Of a DNA stretch of 64,000 bases, positions 37,025 to 49,314 are shown in pieces; the stretch's first letter is position 1, and every line of letters starts with the position of its first letter. A program made the position numbers and the translations under genes. The DNA lies in assembly GCA_905182035.1 (NCBI GenBank), contig CAJIZL010000012.1:1-64000 (forward strand), read 5' to 3'. The notes beneath the pieces were generated by a model. It was not told the DNA's origin and searched no databases. It saw nothing but the letters and a program-made list of their open reading frames with translations. The stretch is from Oceanospirillaceae bacterium ASP10-02a. GTDB lineage: Bacteria; Pseudomonadota; Gammaproteobacteria; Pseudomonadales; Balneatricaceae.

Positions 37025-38800
37025 ATGTCAAACACCTTACGTAAAATGTCCTATGAAGCTATCGTCATTGGTGGCGGTGGTGCCGGAATGCGAGCTGCCC
37101 TGCAGCTCACGGAATCTGGTTTAAAGACCGCATGTATTACTAAAGTATTTCCTACCCGTTCTCATACAGTGTCGGCCCAAGGTGGCATTACCTGCGCCAT
37201 TGCTAGTGATGATCCGAACGATGATTGGCGCTGGCACATGTATGATACCGTAAAAGGCTCCGACTATATTGGTGACCAAGACGCGATTGAATATATGTGC
37301 AGTGTGGGGCCGCAGGCGGTATTTGAATTGGACCACATGGGTCTACCTTTCTCCCGCACTGAAGAGGGGCGTATATATCAGCGTCCTTTTGGTGGTCAGT
37401 CTAAGAATTTTGGTGAGGGTGGTCAAGCTGCCCGGACTTGTGCAGCTGCAGATCGTACGGGGCATGCACTATTGCACGCTTTGTATCAAGGTAACTTAAA
37501 AGGTGGCACCACTTTTTTAAATGAATGGTTCGCTGTAGACATGGTGCAAAATGACGATGGCGCTGTTGTTGGTGTGGTTGCCATTTGTATTGAATCTGGA
37601 GAAACCGTTTATATCGAAGCTAAGGCAACTGTTTTGGCTACGGGTGGTGCAGGCCGCATTTATCAATCCACCACTAACGCATTAATTAACACGGGTGATG
37701 GTGTGGGTATGGGTTTGCGTATGGGTTTGCCTGTGCAAGATATGGAAATGTGGCAATTTCATCCTACTGGTATAGCTGGTGCTGGTACCCTGGTGACCGA
37801 AGGCTGTCGTGGCGAAGGTGGCTACCTTATTAACAAAGATGGCGAACGGTTTATGGAGCGCTATGCGCCTAATGCTAAAGACTTAGCTGGCCGTGATGTT
37901 GTGGCCCGGTCTATGGTATTGGAGATATTAGAAGGCCGTGGTTGTGGCGTAAATGGCGACCATGTGCTGCTGAAGCTCGATCACCTAGGCGAAGATGTAT
38001 TGGAAAGTCGGTTGCCTGGTATTTGTGAGTTGTCTCGTACCTTTGCCCATGTAGATCCAGTGTTTGAACCAGTGCCTGTGGTGCCTACATGCCACTATAT
38101 GATGGGTGGCTTACCCACTAATATTGGTGGCCAGGTGTTGTACCCAGAATCAGAATCAGAAACGCGTATAATTGAAGGTTTATATGCATGTGGTGAGGCC
38201 GCCTGTGTGTCAGTGCATGGAGCAAACCGTTTAGGTGGCAACTCACTGTTAGATCTCGTTGTTTTTGGTCGAGCAGCTGGTATTCAGATTGAAAAATCGA
38301 TGCGAGAAGGTTATCGTGCTGAACCTGCAAACCAAGCTAATTTAGATGCAGCCATGGCACGCCTGAATGCATTAAATAATTCTGAATCAGGTGAAAGTAT
38401 TCCTGAAGTTCGGGTAGAGCTTCAAAAGACTATGCAGCTATACTTTGGTGTGTTTCGTGAAGGCGAAAACATGCTCAAAGGACTAGAGCTTTTGCGTGAG
38501 CTTCGGGTAAAAATATCTAACCTTCATCTACAAGATAAAACCGGTGCATTTAATACCGATCGTATAGAAGCCCTAGAGTTACAAAACCTGTTTGAAGTAG
38601 CATTTGCTACCGCGTTTTCTGCTGAACAACGTAAGGAGAGTCGTGGTGCTCATGCGCGTAACGACTATACTGAACGTGACGACGAACACTGGCTAAAACA
38701 CTCAGTGTATTACCCCACCGAAGAACGCCTTGGCAAGCGAGATGTGAACTTTTCACCCAAAACTGTGGATGCCTTCCCACCTAAAATTCGTACTTATTAA
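37025..38800 (+). CDS. sdhA: Succinate dehydrogenase flavoprotein subunit
   Basis: Oxidises succinate to fumarate at a covalently bound FAD. The dinucleotide fold [14 protein letters not shown] begins near residue 14; the FAD-linking His47 is in [10 protein letters not shown]; substrate contacts are in [21 protein letters not shown] and [14 protein letters not shown]. Length 591 is normal. It starts 3 bases after sdhD and is followed after 11 bases by sdhB. Confidence 0.98.
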   Translation: MSNTLRKMSYEAIVIGGGGAGMRAALQLTESGLKTACITKVFPTRSHTVSAQGGITCAIASDDPNDDWRWHMYDTVKGSDYIGDQDAIEYMCSVGPQAVFELDHMGLPFSRTEEGRIYQRPFGGQSKNFGEGGQAARTCAAADRTGHALLHALYQGNLKGGTTFLNEWFAVDMVQNDDGAVVGVVAICIESGETVYIEAKATVLATGGAGRIYQSTTNALINTGDGVGMGLRMGLPVQDMEMWQFHPTGIAGAGTLVTEGCRGEGGYLINKDGERFMERYAPNAKDLAGRDVVARSMVLEILEGRGCGVNGDHVLLKLDHLGEDVLESRLPGICELSRTFAHVDPVFEPVPVVPTCHYMMGGLPTNIGGQVLYPESESETRIIEGLYACGEAACVSVHGANRLGGNSLLDLVVFGRAAGIQIEKSMREGYRAEPANQANLDAAMARLNALNNSESGESIPEVRVELQKTMQLYFGVFREGENMLKGLELLRELRVKISNLHLQDKTGAFNTDRIEALELQNLFEVAFATAFSAEQRKESRGAHARNDYTERDDEHWLKHSVYYPTEERLGKRDVNFSPKTVDAFPPKIRTY

Positions 38801-38811
38801 GGAGTAGTGTT

Positions 38812-39516
38812 ATGTTAACAGTGAGTGTTTATCGCTACCATCCAGAACTCGATGCGAAGCCTTATATGCAAGACTTTCAGGTTGATACTGAAGGTAAAGA
38901 TCTAATGGTATTAGATGTTTTGAATTTGTTGAAAATACGAGATCGGGGCCTCACTTATCGCCGATCATGCAGTGAAGGAGTATGTGGTTCTGATGGTATG
39001 AATATCAATGGCACTAATGGTTTAGCATGTATTACACCATTATCGTCGTGTGTGAAAAACAACAAGTTAACCTTGCGCCCGTTGCCTGCTTTACCAGTTA
39101 TTCGTGACCTGGTCATTGATATGGATCAGTTCTATAAGCAGTATGAAAAAGTCAAGCCGTTCTTGTTGAACGATACTCCAGCCCCTGCTATCGAGCGTCT
39201 TCAGTCTCCTGAAGATCGTGAGAAGTTAGACGGACTATACGAATGTATTCTGTGTGCTTGTTGTTCAACGGCGTGTCCCTCATTTTGGTGGAACCCAGAT
39301 AAATTTATTGGTCCAGCTGGCTTGCTTCAGGCCTATCGTTTCTTGGCTGATAGCCGCGATACGGGGACGGATCAACGCTTAGCTGATTTAGACGATCCGT
39401 TTAGTGTGTTTCGGTGCCATGGTATTATGAACTGTGTCACTGTCTGTCCTAAGGGTTTAAATCCAACCAAAGCTATTGGACATATTCGGAACATGTTGTT
39501 GACTAGAGCCACGTAA
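38812..39516 (+). CDS. sdhB: Succinate dehydrogenase iron-sulfur subunit
   Basis: Carries the three iron-sulfur clusters linking FAD to quinone. The 2Fe-2S ligands are Cys53, Cys58, Asp61 or nearby, and Cys73; the 4Fe-4S and 3Fe-4S ligands lie in CILCACCSTACP (Cys145, 148, 151, 155) and CHGIMNCVTVCP (Cys202, 208, 212). Length 234 is close to the E. coli 238. Last gene of the sdh operon; the 157-base gap before sucA has a promoter but no clear terminator. Confidence 0.97.
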   Translation: MLTVSVYRYHPELDAKPYMQDFQVDTEGKDLMVLDVLNLLKIRDRGLTYRRSCSEGVCGSDGMNINGTNGLACITPLSSCVKNNKLTLRPLPALPVIRDLVIDMDQFYKQYEKVKPFLLNDTPAPAIERLQSPEDREKLDGLYECILCACCSTACPSFWWNPDKFIGPAGLLQAYRFLADSRDTGTDQRLADLDDPFSVFRCHGIMNCVTVCPKGLNPTKAIGHIRNMLLTRAT

Positions 39517-39596
39517 GTTTAACGGTGAATGAGTTCAAGGCCGTTATTTAAGGGTCTTGAACGCTAATTTGTTTAGTAAAATGTGACTATGTTGCT

Positions 39597-39625
39597 TAAC
39601 CATGTGACGCATTACGGGTTATACT
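39597..39625 (+). promoter_or_regulatory. Candidate sucA promoter
   Basis: TTAACC (39597-39602), a 17-base spacer, and TATACT (39620-39625), 49 bases before sucA. It suggests that the suc genes can be transcribed apart from sdhCDAB. Confidence 0.5.
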
Positions 39626-39673
39626 GGACGCGTTTGGTTAAGTCTAACCACAATCGGAAATCGGTGATACTGA

Positions 39674-42511
39674 ATGCATGACAGCGTAATGGAGCAACAG
39701 AGGCGTGAGTCTCATTTCTCTGGCGGCAACTTTGCGTACATTGAAGAAATGTACGAAACCTATTTACGTGACCCCAATGCTGTTCCAGAGCAATGGCGGC
39801 AAGAGTTTGATCAACTGCCTCGAGTACCAGACTCCATTAGTGGGGATGTGCCTCACTCTACTATAAAAGAACACTTTGTCCTTCTAGGTAAAAATCAAAG
39901 CAAATCCCACCCCATACGAACTGCAACTCTAAGTAGTGACCATGAGCGTAAACAAGTTAGGGTGGTGCGTCTGATTAATGCATATCGTGTGCACGGTCAT
40001 CAGATAGCCAGTTTAGACCCTTTAGAGCTTAAAGCTAAAGAAGTGGTGCAAGCCCTCGACTTACATTTCCACGAGTTATCTGCAGCTGATTTAGACACTG
40101 TGTTCCAAGTAGGCGCTTCCTACTTAGGCAAAGAAGAAATGCCTTTATCGGAAATTATTGCTGGCCTTGAAGAGACCTACTGCTCAACCGTGGGTTGTGA
40201 ATATAGCCACATTGTTAATACTGATGAAAAGCTATGGATTAGACAGCGGGTGGAGTCAGTACGCAGCCATCCAGAACATACGCCAGAAAAACGTCAGCAT
40301 ATTTTTGAACGTTTAATCGCTGCTGAAGGTCTAGAGAAATACCTTGCTTCTCGCTTTTCTGGTGCCAAACGCTTTGGCCTTGAAGGTGGTGAAACTCTGA
40401 TTCCAATGTTGGATAACATCATACAGCGCTCAGGTAGCAACAAAGCTAAAGAAATTGTCATAGGTATGGCCCACCGTGGTCGGCTAAATGTATTGATTAA
40501 TATTTTTGGCAAAAATCCAGTCGATTTGTTTGAGGAGTTTGAAGGTAAGCAACCTTTGAATACTTCTGGTGATGTTAAGTACCATCAAGGTTTTTCCACC
40601 AATGTGAGCACTCCTGGTGGAGAAGTACACATGGCCTTGGCGTTTAATCCGTCTCACTTGGAAATTGCTAATCCAGTGGCAGAAGGCTCGGTACGAGCAC
40701 GTCAAGATCGTCGCAATGACACTAAAGGCGATACCGTATTGCCAATTTGTTTACATGGGGACGCCGCTTTTGCAGGTCAGGGTGTAGTAATGGAAACGTT
40801 ACAAATGTCCCAAACCCGTGCCTATAAAACTGGTGGTACGGTCCATATTGTAATCAATAATCAGGTGGGCTTTACTACCAGTAAAAAAGAAGACGCACGT
40901 ACTACCCCTTACTGTACTGATGTTGCGAAATTCATCGACGCTCCAATTTTTCACGTCAATGGTGATGACCCAGATGCTGTGGCCTTCGTGTCGGAGCTAG
41001 CGTTAGATTATCGCAATGAATTTAAACGGGATGTTGTTATAGATCTTGTATGTTATCGTCGTCGCGGTCACAACGAAGCCGATGAACCGTCTGGTACACA
41101 ACCATTGATGTATAACGCCATTAAAGCTAAAAAAACGGTGGCTACGTTGTATGGACAACAATTGGTAAACGAAGGCGTTATTACAGCGGCAGACATTACC
41201 TCTTATCAAAACGATTATCGTAATGCCCTTGATAATGGTGAGCACGTTGCCAAATCACTTGTTACGACGCCTGACACAAGTTCGTTTGTGAATTGGAAAC
41301 CCTACTTAGGTCACGAATGGACAGCGGCCGGCGATACACGAGTGGCCAGCGATGTATTAAAGGATTTAGGCCAACGTTTAGATCAGGTGCCACAAGGTTT
41401 TGTAGTACAGCGTCAGGTGAAGAAAATTCTTGATGACCGCTTAAAGATGGCATCTGGTGCAGCAGAAATTAATTGGGGTTTTGCCGAAGTGATGGCTTAT
41501 GCCTCTCTGCTGGAGGAAGGTTATCCTATTCGTCTAACAGGACAAGATGTGGGCCGTGGTACTTTTTCCCATCGTCATGCTGTATTACATGATCAGAAGG
41601 GCAGCGGTGCTTACGTTCCTTTGCGAAATTTATCACCACAACAACCTGAATTTACTATTTTTGATTCTTTGTTGTCAGAAGAAGCAGTGCTAGCGTTTGA
41701 GTATGGGTATGCATCAACGTCACCAGAAGGTCTAGTGATCTGGGAAGCGCAGTTTGGCGATTTCGCTAATGGCGCTCAAGTGGTGGTTGATCAATTTATC
41801 ACCAGTGGTGAACATAAGTGGGGCCGCATGTGCGGTTTAACGATGTTGCTACCCCATGGTTATGAGGGTCAAGGTCCAGAACATTCCTCTGCTCGTTTAG
41901 AGCGATACTTACAGATGTGCGCCGAGCACAACATCCAAGTCTGTGTACCTACCACGCCTGCGCAAATATTTCACTTGATCCGACGTCAGGTCATTCGGCC
42001 CATGCGTAAGCCATTGGTGGTAATGTCGCCCAAGAGCTTGTTACGTCACAAAATGGCTATTTCGAGCTTAGACGAGTTAGCTCAGGGAGAATTTCAGGTC
42101 GTTATTGATGATGTAGATGATCACAAAAAAAGTGCAGTCAAACGTGTTGTACTGACTAGTGGTAAGGTGTACTACGATTTACTTGAGCAGCGTCGTCTGG
42201 GCCATTTAGACCATGTGGCTATAGTTCGTATTGAACAACTGTACCCGTTCCCTGAACAGCATTTAGCAGACGTATTAGACCAGTATCCTCATTTGGAAAT
42301 TGTGGTTTGGTGTCAAGAAGAACCACAAAACCAAGGTGCTTGGTATTCTAGCCAGCATCACATGCGTAAAGTTATACAAATAGGGCGTCCTAAACTCAAT
42401 TTGATTGTCGCTTCACGACCCGCCTCGGCGGCACCGGCATGTGGTTACATGTCTGTGCATCTAGAAGAGCAACGTTACTTAGTAGCCCAAGCACTGGGAT
42501 TAGAATCATGA
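39674..42511 (+). CDS. sucA: 2-oxoglutarate dehydrogenase E1 component
   Basis: The thiamine-diphosphate decarboxylase of the 2-oxoglutarate dehydrogenase complex. The N-terminal FAYIEEMYETYLRDPNAVPEQW motif (E2 binding), MAHRGRLNVL, the ThDP/Mg site GDAAFAGQGVVMET...NNQVGFTT, and the C-terminal transketolase-like domain (LTGQDVGRGTFSHRHAV) are all there. Length 945 against 933 in E. coli. The ribosome site is weak. It is followed after 50 bases by sucB. Confidence 0.98.
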   Translation: MHDSVMEQQRRESHFSGGNFAYIEEMYETYLRDPNAVPEQWRQEFDQLPRVPDSISGDVPHSTIKEHFVLLGKNQSKSHPIRTATLSSDHERKQVRVVRLINAYRVHGHQIASLDPLELKAKEVVQALDLHFHELSAADLDTVFQVGASYLGKEEMPLSEIIAGLEETYCSTVGCEYSHIVNTDEKLWIRQRVESVRSHPEHTPEKRQHIFERLIAAEGLEKYLASRFSGAKRFGLEGGETLIPMLDNIIQRSGSNKAKEIVIGMAHRGRLNVLINIFGKNPVDLFEEFEGKQPLNTSGDVKYHQGFSTNVSTPGGEVHMALAFNPSHLEIANPVAEGSVRARQDRRNDTKGDTVLPICLHGDAAFAGQGVVMETLQMSQTRAYKTGGTVHIVINNQVGFTTSKKEDARTTPYCTDVAKFIDAPIFHVNGDDPDAVAFVSELALDYRNEFKRDVVIDLVCYRRRGHNEADEPSGTQPLMYNAIKAKKTVATLYGQQLVNEGVITAADITSYQNDYRNALDNGEHVAKSLVTTPDTSSFVNWKPYLGHEWTAAGDTRVASDVLKDLGQRLDQVPQGFVVQRQVKKILDDRLKMASGAAEINWGFAEVMAYASLLEEGYPIRLTGQDVGRGTFSHRHAVLHDQKGSGAYVPLRNLSPQQPEFTIFDSLLSEEAVLAFEYGYASTSPEGLVIWEAQFGDFANGAQVVVDQFITSGEHKWGRMCGLTMLLPHGYEGQGPEHSSARLERYLQMCAEHNIQVCVPTTPAQIFHLIRRQVIRPMRKPLVVMSPKSLLRHKMAISSLDELAQGEFQVVIDDVDDHKKSAVKRVVLTSGKVYYDLLEQRRLGHLDHVAIVRIEQLYPFPEQHLADVLDQYPHLEIVVWCQEEPQNQGAWYSSQHHMRKVIQIGRPKLNLIVASRPASAAPACGYMSVHLEEQRYLVAQALGLES

Positions 42512-42561
42512 ATGGGTTAATTGAGCAAACCCTACCAATCATTAGAGCGAAGAGATAAACC

Positions 42562-43770
42562 ATGTCTATTGAAATTAAAGCCCCATCTTTTCCTGAGTCA
42601 GTCGCAGACGGCACTATTGCCACTTGGCACAAACAGCCAGGAGAGGTTTGCAAGCGTGATGATTTGATCGTTGATATTGAGACCGATAAGGTAGTGATGG
42701 AAGTGGTTGCACCGGCTGATGGTAGTTTGTCAGAAATTATTGTCGCTGAAGGAGGTACAGTGTTGAGTAATGAGGTTATTGCTCGTTTTACTGGAGCCGC
42801 AGAAGCAGCCCCTGTAGTTAATGAAACGCAAGCAGCTGATACCGATCAGATGGAAGTTAGCGGCCCTGCTGTTCGCAAGTTGCTACACGAAAATAATTTA
42901 GACGCGAATCAGGTTACTGGCACAGGTAAAGGTGGTCGCTTACTAAAAGAAGACGTGCTTAATTACTTGAAGAACCCAACACCGCTTACCTCAGCCCCGA
43001 TTCTGGTAGTGGCGGCATCATCACCTGTAGTTAAAGAAACTGTGGCACCCTCCACTGGCCCTCAACATCGTACGTCTCGCCGCGTACCTATGACTCGCTT
43101 ACGGTCGACCATTGCCAAACGTTTAGTGTCTGCTCAAAACGAAGCAGCTATGTTGACCACCTACAATGAAGTGGATATGTCGCCCATTATGGCGCTGCGT
43201 AATCAATATAAAGTTCAGTTTGAAAAAGCCCACAACGGTACGCGTTTAGGGTTTATGTCGTTCTTTGTTAAGGCCTCAGCAGAAGCTCTAAAACGCTATC
43301 CAGCGGTGAATGCGTCGTTAGACGGTAATGACATGGTATATCACGGTTATCAAGATGTGAGTGTTGCTGTGTCTACAGATCGTGGTTTGGTAGTGCCAGT
43401 ATTACGTGATGTAGAAGCGATGACCTTAGCCGATATCGAAAAAGGTATTGTAGAGTTAGCGACGCAAGCCAAAGAAGGCAAGCTAACCTTGGAAGAAATG
43501 CAGGGTGGCACCTTCACCATAACAAATGGTGGTATTTTTGGCTCTTTGTTTTCCACGCCAATTTTGAATCCACCACAAACTGCCATCTTGGGTATGCATA
43601 AAATTCAAGATCGCCCAATAGCAGAAAATGGCCAAGTGGTCATTCGCCCAATGATGTATTTAGCCTTGTCATATGACCATCGGATGATTGACGGCAAGGA
43701 AGCAGTTCAGTTCTTAGTTACCATTAAGGAATTGCTGCAAGACCCAGCGCGAATATTGCTTGAGATATAA
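42562..43770 (+). CDS. sucB: Dihydrolipoyl succinyltransferase (E2)
   Basis: The core of the 2-oxoglutarate dehydrogenase complex. One lipoyl domain (1-78) with the lipoylated Lys43 in ETDKVVMEV, a peripheral-subunit-binding domain at about 101-137 ([26 protein letters not shown]), and the catalytic domain ending in [13 protein letters not shown] with His373 and Asp377. Linkers are rich in Ala, Pro, Thr and Val. Length 402 is normal. Confidence 0.97.
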   Translation: MSIEIKAPSFPESVADGTIATWHKQPGEVCKRDDLIVDIETDKVVMEVVAPADGSLSEIIVAEGGTVLSNEVIARFTGAAEAAPVVNETQAADTDQMEVSGPAVRKLLHENNLDANQVTGTGKGGRLLKEDVLNYLKNPTPLTSAPILVVAASSPVVKETVAPSTGPQHRTSRRVPMTRLRSTIAKRLVSAQNEAAMLTTYNEVDMSPIMALRNQYKVQFEKAHNGTRLGFMSFFVKASAEALKRYPAVNASLDGNDMVYHGYQDVSVAVSTDRGLVVPVLRDVEAMTLADIEKGIVELATQAKEGKLTLEEMQGGTFTITNGGIFGSLFSTPILNPPQTAILGMHKIQDRPIAENGQVVIRPMMYLALSYDHRMIDGKEAVQFLVTIKELLQDPARILLEI

Positions 43771-43824
43771 GCCCGCGTGTTAACCCAAGTCCGCGTTGTG
43801 ATCCAACGTGAGCTGACAATCTGA

Positions 43825-45276
<1,452 letters not shown>

Positions 45277-45311
45277 GTATTTAGGTTAAATTTAAATAAA
45301 CAGGCAATAGA

Positions 45312-46481
45312 ATGAATCTCCATGAATATCAAGGCAAACAATTGTTTGCTCAGTACGGCTTGCCCGTATCTAGCGGTATTGCCGTAGATACAGCAGAAGA
45401 AGCCATGGCGGCACTGGATCAAGTTCCAGGTGATCGCTGGGTAATCAAAGCACAAGTTCACGCTGGTGGCCGCGGCAAAGCAGGTGGCGTAGAGGTGATT
45501 TCTTCTAAGCAAGAAGCTGCTGATTTTGCCAATAAGTGGCTAGGTAACCGCATGGTGACCTATCAGACAGATGCCGATGGCCAACCTGTTTCTAAGGTTT
45601 ATATTGAACCTTGTACTGATATTGCACAAGAACTTTACCTTGGCGCTGTGGTTGATCGAAGTAGTCGGCGTATAGTGTTTATGGCTTCCACTGAGGGTGG
45701 TGTAGAAATTGAACAAGTAGCTGAAGAGACTCCAGAAAAGATTCTAAAGGCAGAAATTGATCCATTAACTGGCGCCCAGCCATACCAAGGTCGTGAATTG
45801 GCGTTTAAGTTAGGCCTTAAGGGTAAGCAAGTAAGTCAGTTTACTAAAATCTTTATTGGTTTGGCTCAATTGTTCCAAGATAAGGATTTAGCCTTGTTGG
45901 AAATCAATCCATTGGTGGTGACTGAGCAAGGTGATTTACACTGTTTGGATGCCAAGGTAGTGATCGACAGCAATGCTGTGTATCGACACAAAGACATTCA
46001 AGCCATGCACGACCCAAGTCAAGATGATGAGCGTGAAGCCTATGCCGCTTCTTGGGATTTAAACTATGTCGCTTTAGACGGTACCATAGGTTGTTTGGTT
46101 AACGGTGCTGGCTTGGCTATGGGAACCATGGATATTGTTGCATTGCATGGTGGTTTCCCGGCTAACTTCTTAGATGTTGGCGGCGGTGCAACTAAAGAAC
46201 GTGTTACTGAAGCTTTTAAAATCATCTTGTCAGATGAGCGTGTTAAAGCTGTTTTGGTGAATATTTTTGGTGGTATTGTACGTTGTGATTTGATTGCTGA
46301 AGGCATCATTGGTGCCGTTAAAGAAGTAGGTGTAAGTGTACCAGTAGTAGTGCGCTTGGAAGGTAACAACGCCGAGCTAGGTAGTCAAAAGCTAGCCGAA
46401 AGCGGCCTTGATATTATTGCCGCCACCAGTCTAAGCGGTGCAGCACAACAAGTGGTTGCTGCAGCTGGAGGTGAAGCATGA
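45312..46481 (+). CDS. sucC: Succinyl-CoA synthetase beta subunit
   Basis: Forms ATP or GTP and succinate from succinyl-CoA with SucD. The ATP-grasp domain is recognised by [36 protein letters not shown] and [10 protein letters not shown], and the C-terminal CoA-ligase domain by [18 protein letters not shown]. Length 389 equals the usual 388. The end overlaps sucD as ATGA. Confidence 0.98.
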   Translation: MNLHEYQGKQLFAQYGLPVSSGIAVDTAEEAMAALDQVPGDRWVIKAQVHAGGRGKAGGVEVISSKQEAADFANKWLGNRMVTYQTDADGQPVSKVYIEPCTDIAQELYLGAVVDRSSRRIVFMASTEGGVEIEQVAEETPEKILKAEIDPLTGAQPYQGRELAFKLGLKGKQVSQFTKIFIGLAQLFQDKDLALLEINPLVVTEQGDLHCLDAKVVIDSNAVYRHKDIQAMHDPSQDDEREAYAASWDLNYVALDGTIGCLVNGAGLAMGTMDIVALHGGFPANFLDVGGGATKERVTEAFKIILSDERVKAVLVNIFGGIVRCDLIAEGIIGAVKEVGVSVPVVVRLEGNNAELGSQKLAESGLDIIAATSLSGAAQQVVAAAGGEA

Positions 46482-47353
46482 GCATTTTAATTAACAAACA
46501 CACCAAGGTTATTTGTCAGGGTTTTACTGGTAGTCAGGGCACTTTTCATTCTGAACAAGCTATCGAATATGGCACTAAAATGGTTGGTGGTGTAACACCA
46601 GGAAAAGGTGGCACAACTCACCTTGGTCTCCCTGTGTTTAATACGGTAAGCGAAGCTATTGAAGCCACTGGTGCTGAGGCATCTGTCATATACGTACCAG
46701 CTGCTTTTTGTAAGGATTCCATTCTAGAAGCTGCTAACGCAGGCATTAAGTTTATTGTTGCCATCACTGAAGGTATTCCAACCTTAGATATGTTGGAATG
46801 TAAGGTAATTTGTGATCAACTTGGTGCTCGTTTAGTTGGCCCTAACTGCCCAGGCGTGATTACTCCAGGCGAATGTAAAATTGGCATCATGCCCGGGCAC
46901 ATTCACTTGCCGGGTAAGGTGGGCATTGTTTCTCGCTCTGGTACCTTGACGTATGAGGCCGTTAAACAAACAACGGATGCCGGCTTTGGTCAATCTACTT
47001 GTGTAGGCATTGGTGGTGACCCGATTCCTGGGACCAACTTTATTGACGTGCTTGAGTTATTCGAAAAAGACCCAGCAACAGAAGCTATCGTTATGATTGG
47101 TGAGATTGGTGGTACTGCAGAAGAAGAAGCTGCAGCTTATATTAAAGCGAACGTTACTAAACCAGTTGTGTCTTACATTGCTGGTGTTACTGCACCTGCT
47201 GGTAAACGTATGGGCCATGCTGGCGCCATCATTTCTGGTGGTAAAGGTACTGCGGATGAAAAGTTTGCTGCTTTAGAGGATGCCGGTGTCAAAACCGTTC
47301 GTTCTCTAGCCGACATTGGTCAAGCACTAAAAGAAGTAACTGGCTGGAACTAA
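46478..47353 (+). CDS. sucD: Succinyl-CoA synthetase alpha subunit
   Basis: Binds CoA ([18 protein letters not shown]) and carries the phosphorylated His247 in [11 protein letters not shown], the same place as His246 of E. coli. Length 291 is normal. [20 protein letters not shown] is a further family block. Last gene of the suc operon, followed 24 bases later by a terminator. Confidence 0.98.
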   Translation: MSILINKHTKVICQGFTGSQGTFHSEQAIEYGTKMVGGVTPGKGGTTHLGLPVFNTVSEAIEATGAEASVIYVPAAFCKDSILEAANAGIKFIVAITEGIPTLDMLECKVICDQLGARLVGPNCPGVITPGECKIGIMPGHIHLPGKVGIVSRSGTLTYEAVKQTTDAGFGQSTCVGIGGDPIPGTNFIDVLELFEKDPATEAIVMIGEIGGTAEEEAAAYIKANVTKPVVSYIAGVTAPAGKRMGHAGAIISGGKGTADEKFAALEDAGVKTVRSLADIGQALKEVTGWN

Positions 47354-47376
47354 GCTGTTGTTGGTGATGTCATTTA

Positions 47377-47402
47377 AAAGGCCACCCTAGGGTGGCCTTT
47401 TT
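47377..47402. terminator. Bidirectional terminator between sucD and metG
   Basis: AAAGGCCACCC and GGGTGGCCTTT form an 11-bp perfect stem with a two-base gap, with T-runs on the plus strand and AAAA (TTTT on the minus strand) before it. It serves the convergent sucD and metG. Confidence 0.93.
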
Positions 47403-47430
47403 GTGTGTTGAAGGAAGGTTTACTAAATAC

Positions 47431-49119
47431 TTAGCCTTGCTTTTCCTTGAGCGCCAGCTCCTTGGCAACTTCCACTTTAGATTCTTCAAGCATAGCTTCT
47501 ATTTGGCTCGCTTCAATACGGATCATCAAAGGTTTGAATTTCTCGATACCGTGACTAACAAGGGGAGTGTTTAGCCCGGACCAAGAAAGGTCATCATTGA
47601 GGAAGTTAGCCGCATTTTCGGTCATCATTGGTAAAACAGGCTTTAAATAGATCATCAGCATGCGGAACATGTTGAGGCCTGTTGAGCAGATGTCTTGGAC
47701 CTGTTGTTCGGAACCTTCTTGTCTTGCTAATACCCATGGTTCTTTATCAGCGATGTATTGGTTGGCTTGATCGGCTAAGGCCATAATAGCCTTAATGGCT
47801 TTGCCAAATTCACGATTCTCATAATGTTCGGCAATGGTATGCTGCTCACTGGCAAAGGCGTTTAGCAACTCGGGTTCGCTCACAGCGGTGCTTAGTTTGC
47901 CATTAAATTTCTTGCTAATAAAACCAGCACTGCGACTGGCAATATTCACTACCTTGCCAACTAGGTCAGAGTTAACTCGTTGCACAAAATCTTCTAGATT
48001 TAGATCTAAGTCATCAACTTTATTATTCAGTTTGGCCGCAAAATAGTAACGTAAGTACTCTGGATGCAAGTGACGTAAATAAGTGCCTGCTTTTATAAAG
48101 GTGCCACGGGATTTAGACATTTTCTGACCGTTCACAGTTAAGAAACCATGGGCGTAGACAGCCGTAGGAGTGCGGAACTCGGCAGCATACAACATGGCGG
48201 GCCAAAATAAGCCGTGGAAGTTGATGATGTCTTTACCAATAAAGTGGTACAACTCAGTGCTGGAATTCTTATTCCAGTAATAGTCAAAGTCTAGCCCTGC
48301 TGTACGATCACATAAGTTTTTAAAACTAGCCATATAACCAATAGGTGCATCTAGCCATACATAGAAGAACTTGTTCTCTTGGCCGGGAATTTCAAAACCA
48401 AAGTAGGGAGCGTCTCGGCTGATGTCCCATTCTTGTAATCCAGAATCTAGCCACTCGGCTAGTTTATTGGCAATTTCACTTTGTAGGCTGCCGCTACGGG
48501 TCCAATCCTTCAACAATTTTTCAAAGTCAGGGAGTTTAAAAAATAGGTGGGTGGAGTCCTTTTGAACAGGTATTGCTCCCGAAATGGCCGATTTAGGCTT
48601 AATTAAATCGGCGGGAGAGTAAGTGGCACCGCAAGCTTCACAGTTGTCACCATACTGATCTTCTGTTTTACACTTAGGGCAGGTACCCTTAATGAACCTG
48701 TCGGCCAAAAATAATTGCTTTTCTGGGTCAAAAGCTTGGGTGATAGTGCGCGAGGCAATATGGCCTTTGGCCTCACAGGCTTTATAGATGTATTCTGAAA
48801 ATTCACGGTTTTCAGGTGAATGGGTAGAATAGAAGTTGTCAAAAGACACGTTAAAATTACTAAAATCTTGTTCGTGTTCGGCTTGTACATTAGCGATTAA
48901 TTGCTCTGGGGTAATGCCTTCTTGTTCGGCACGCAACATAATGGCTGTGCCGTGGGCATCGTCAGCACACACATAATGGCAGGTGTTACCAATATGGCGC
49001 TGGAATCTTACCCAGATATCAGTTTGAATGTACTCCAGCATGTGGCCAATATGAATGGATCCGTTGGCATAAGGTAAGGCGCTTGTAACAAGTATTTCGC
49101 GAGTAGTTGTATTGGTCAT
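47431..49119 (-). CDS. metG: Methionyl-tRNA synthetase, short form
   Basis: Charges tRNA-Met. Class I signatures HIGH (23-26) and KMSKS (333-337, the same position as in E. coli) and the zinc knuckle [18 protein letters not shown] are intact, followed by the helical anticodon-binding domain. The protein stops at residue 562 with a basic, alanine/lysine-rich end and lacks the C-terminal Trbp111-like tRNA-binding dimerisation domain of the 677-residue E. coli enzyme. The 77 bases between its stop and sucD hold only the terminator, so the missing domain is not simply shifted out of frame nearby. It should still be active as a monomer. Confidence 0.94.
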   Translation of the reverse strand: MTNTTTREILVTSALPYANGSIHIGHMLEYIQTDIWVRFQRHIGNTCHYVCADDAHGTAIMLRAEQEGITPEQLIANVQAEHEQDFSNFNVSFDNFYSTHSPENREFSEYIYKACEAKGHIASRTITQAFDPEKQLFLADRFIKGTCPKCKTEDQYGDNCEACGATYSPADLIKPKSAISGAIPVQKDSTHLFFKLPDFEKLLKDWTRSGSLQSEIANKLAEWLDSGLQEWDISRDAPYFGFEIPGQENKFFYVWLDAPIGYMASFKNLCDRTAGLDFDYYWNKNSSTELYHFIGKDIINFHGLFWPAMLYAAEFRTPTAVYAHGFLTVNGQKMSKSRGTFIKAGTYLRHLHPEYLRYYFAAKLNNKVDDLDLNLEDFVQRVNSDLVGKVVNIASRSAGFISKKFNGKLSTAVSEPELLNAFASEQHTIAEHYENREFGKAIKAIMALADQANQYIADKEPWVLARQEGSEQQVQDICSTGLNMFRMLMIYLKPVLPMMTENAANFLNDDLSWSGLNTPLVSHGIEKFKPLMIRIEASQIEAMLEESKVEVAKELALKEKQG

Positions 49120-49267
49120 GGGTTAGGTTCGAGTGTCTTAAGGGCGCTAAATGGAGCGCGAACTAGTGGATTTGATAATTCAGGCACCATTGTACAAAAC
49201 ATTGGCCTGTACGCCTATAGTTTCTCTACTAGGGAGTACAGGATTATGTATTTATGCCTGTTTGCCC

Positions 49268-49276
49268 TGCTATAAT
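49268..49276 (+). promoter_or_regulatory. Extended -10 promoter element for trmA
   Basis: TGCTATAAT, a perfect extended -10, lies 39 bases before the trmA start. Confidence 0.6.
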
Positions 49277-49314
49277 TCAGTCTGATATCAGTACCCAGTT
49301 TAAGGAGTAGGTCT

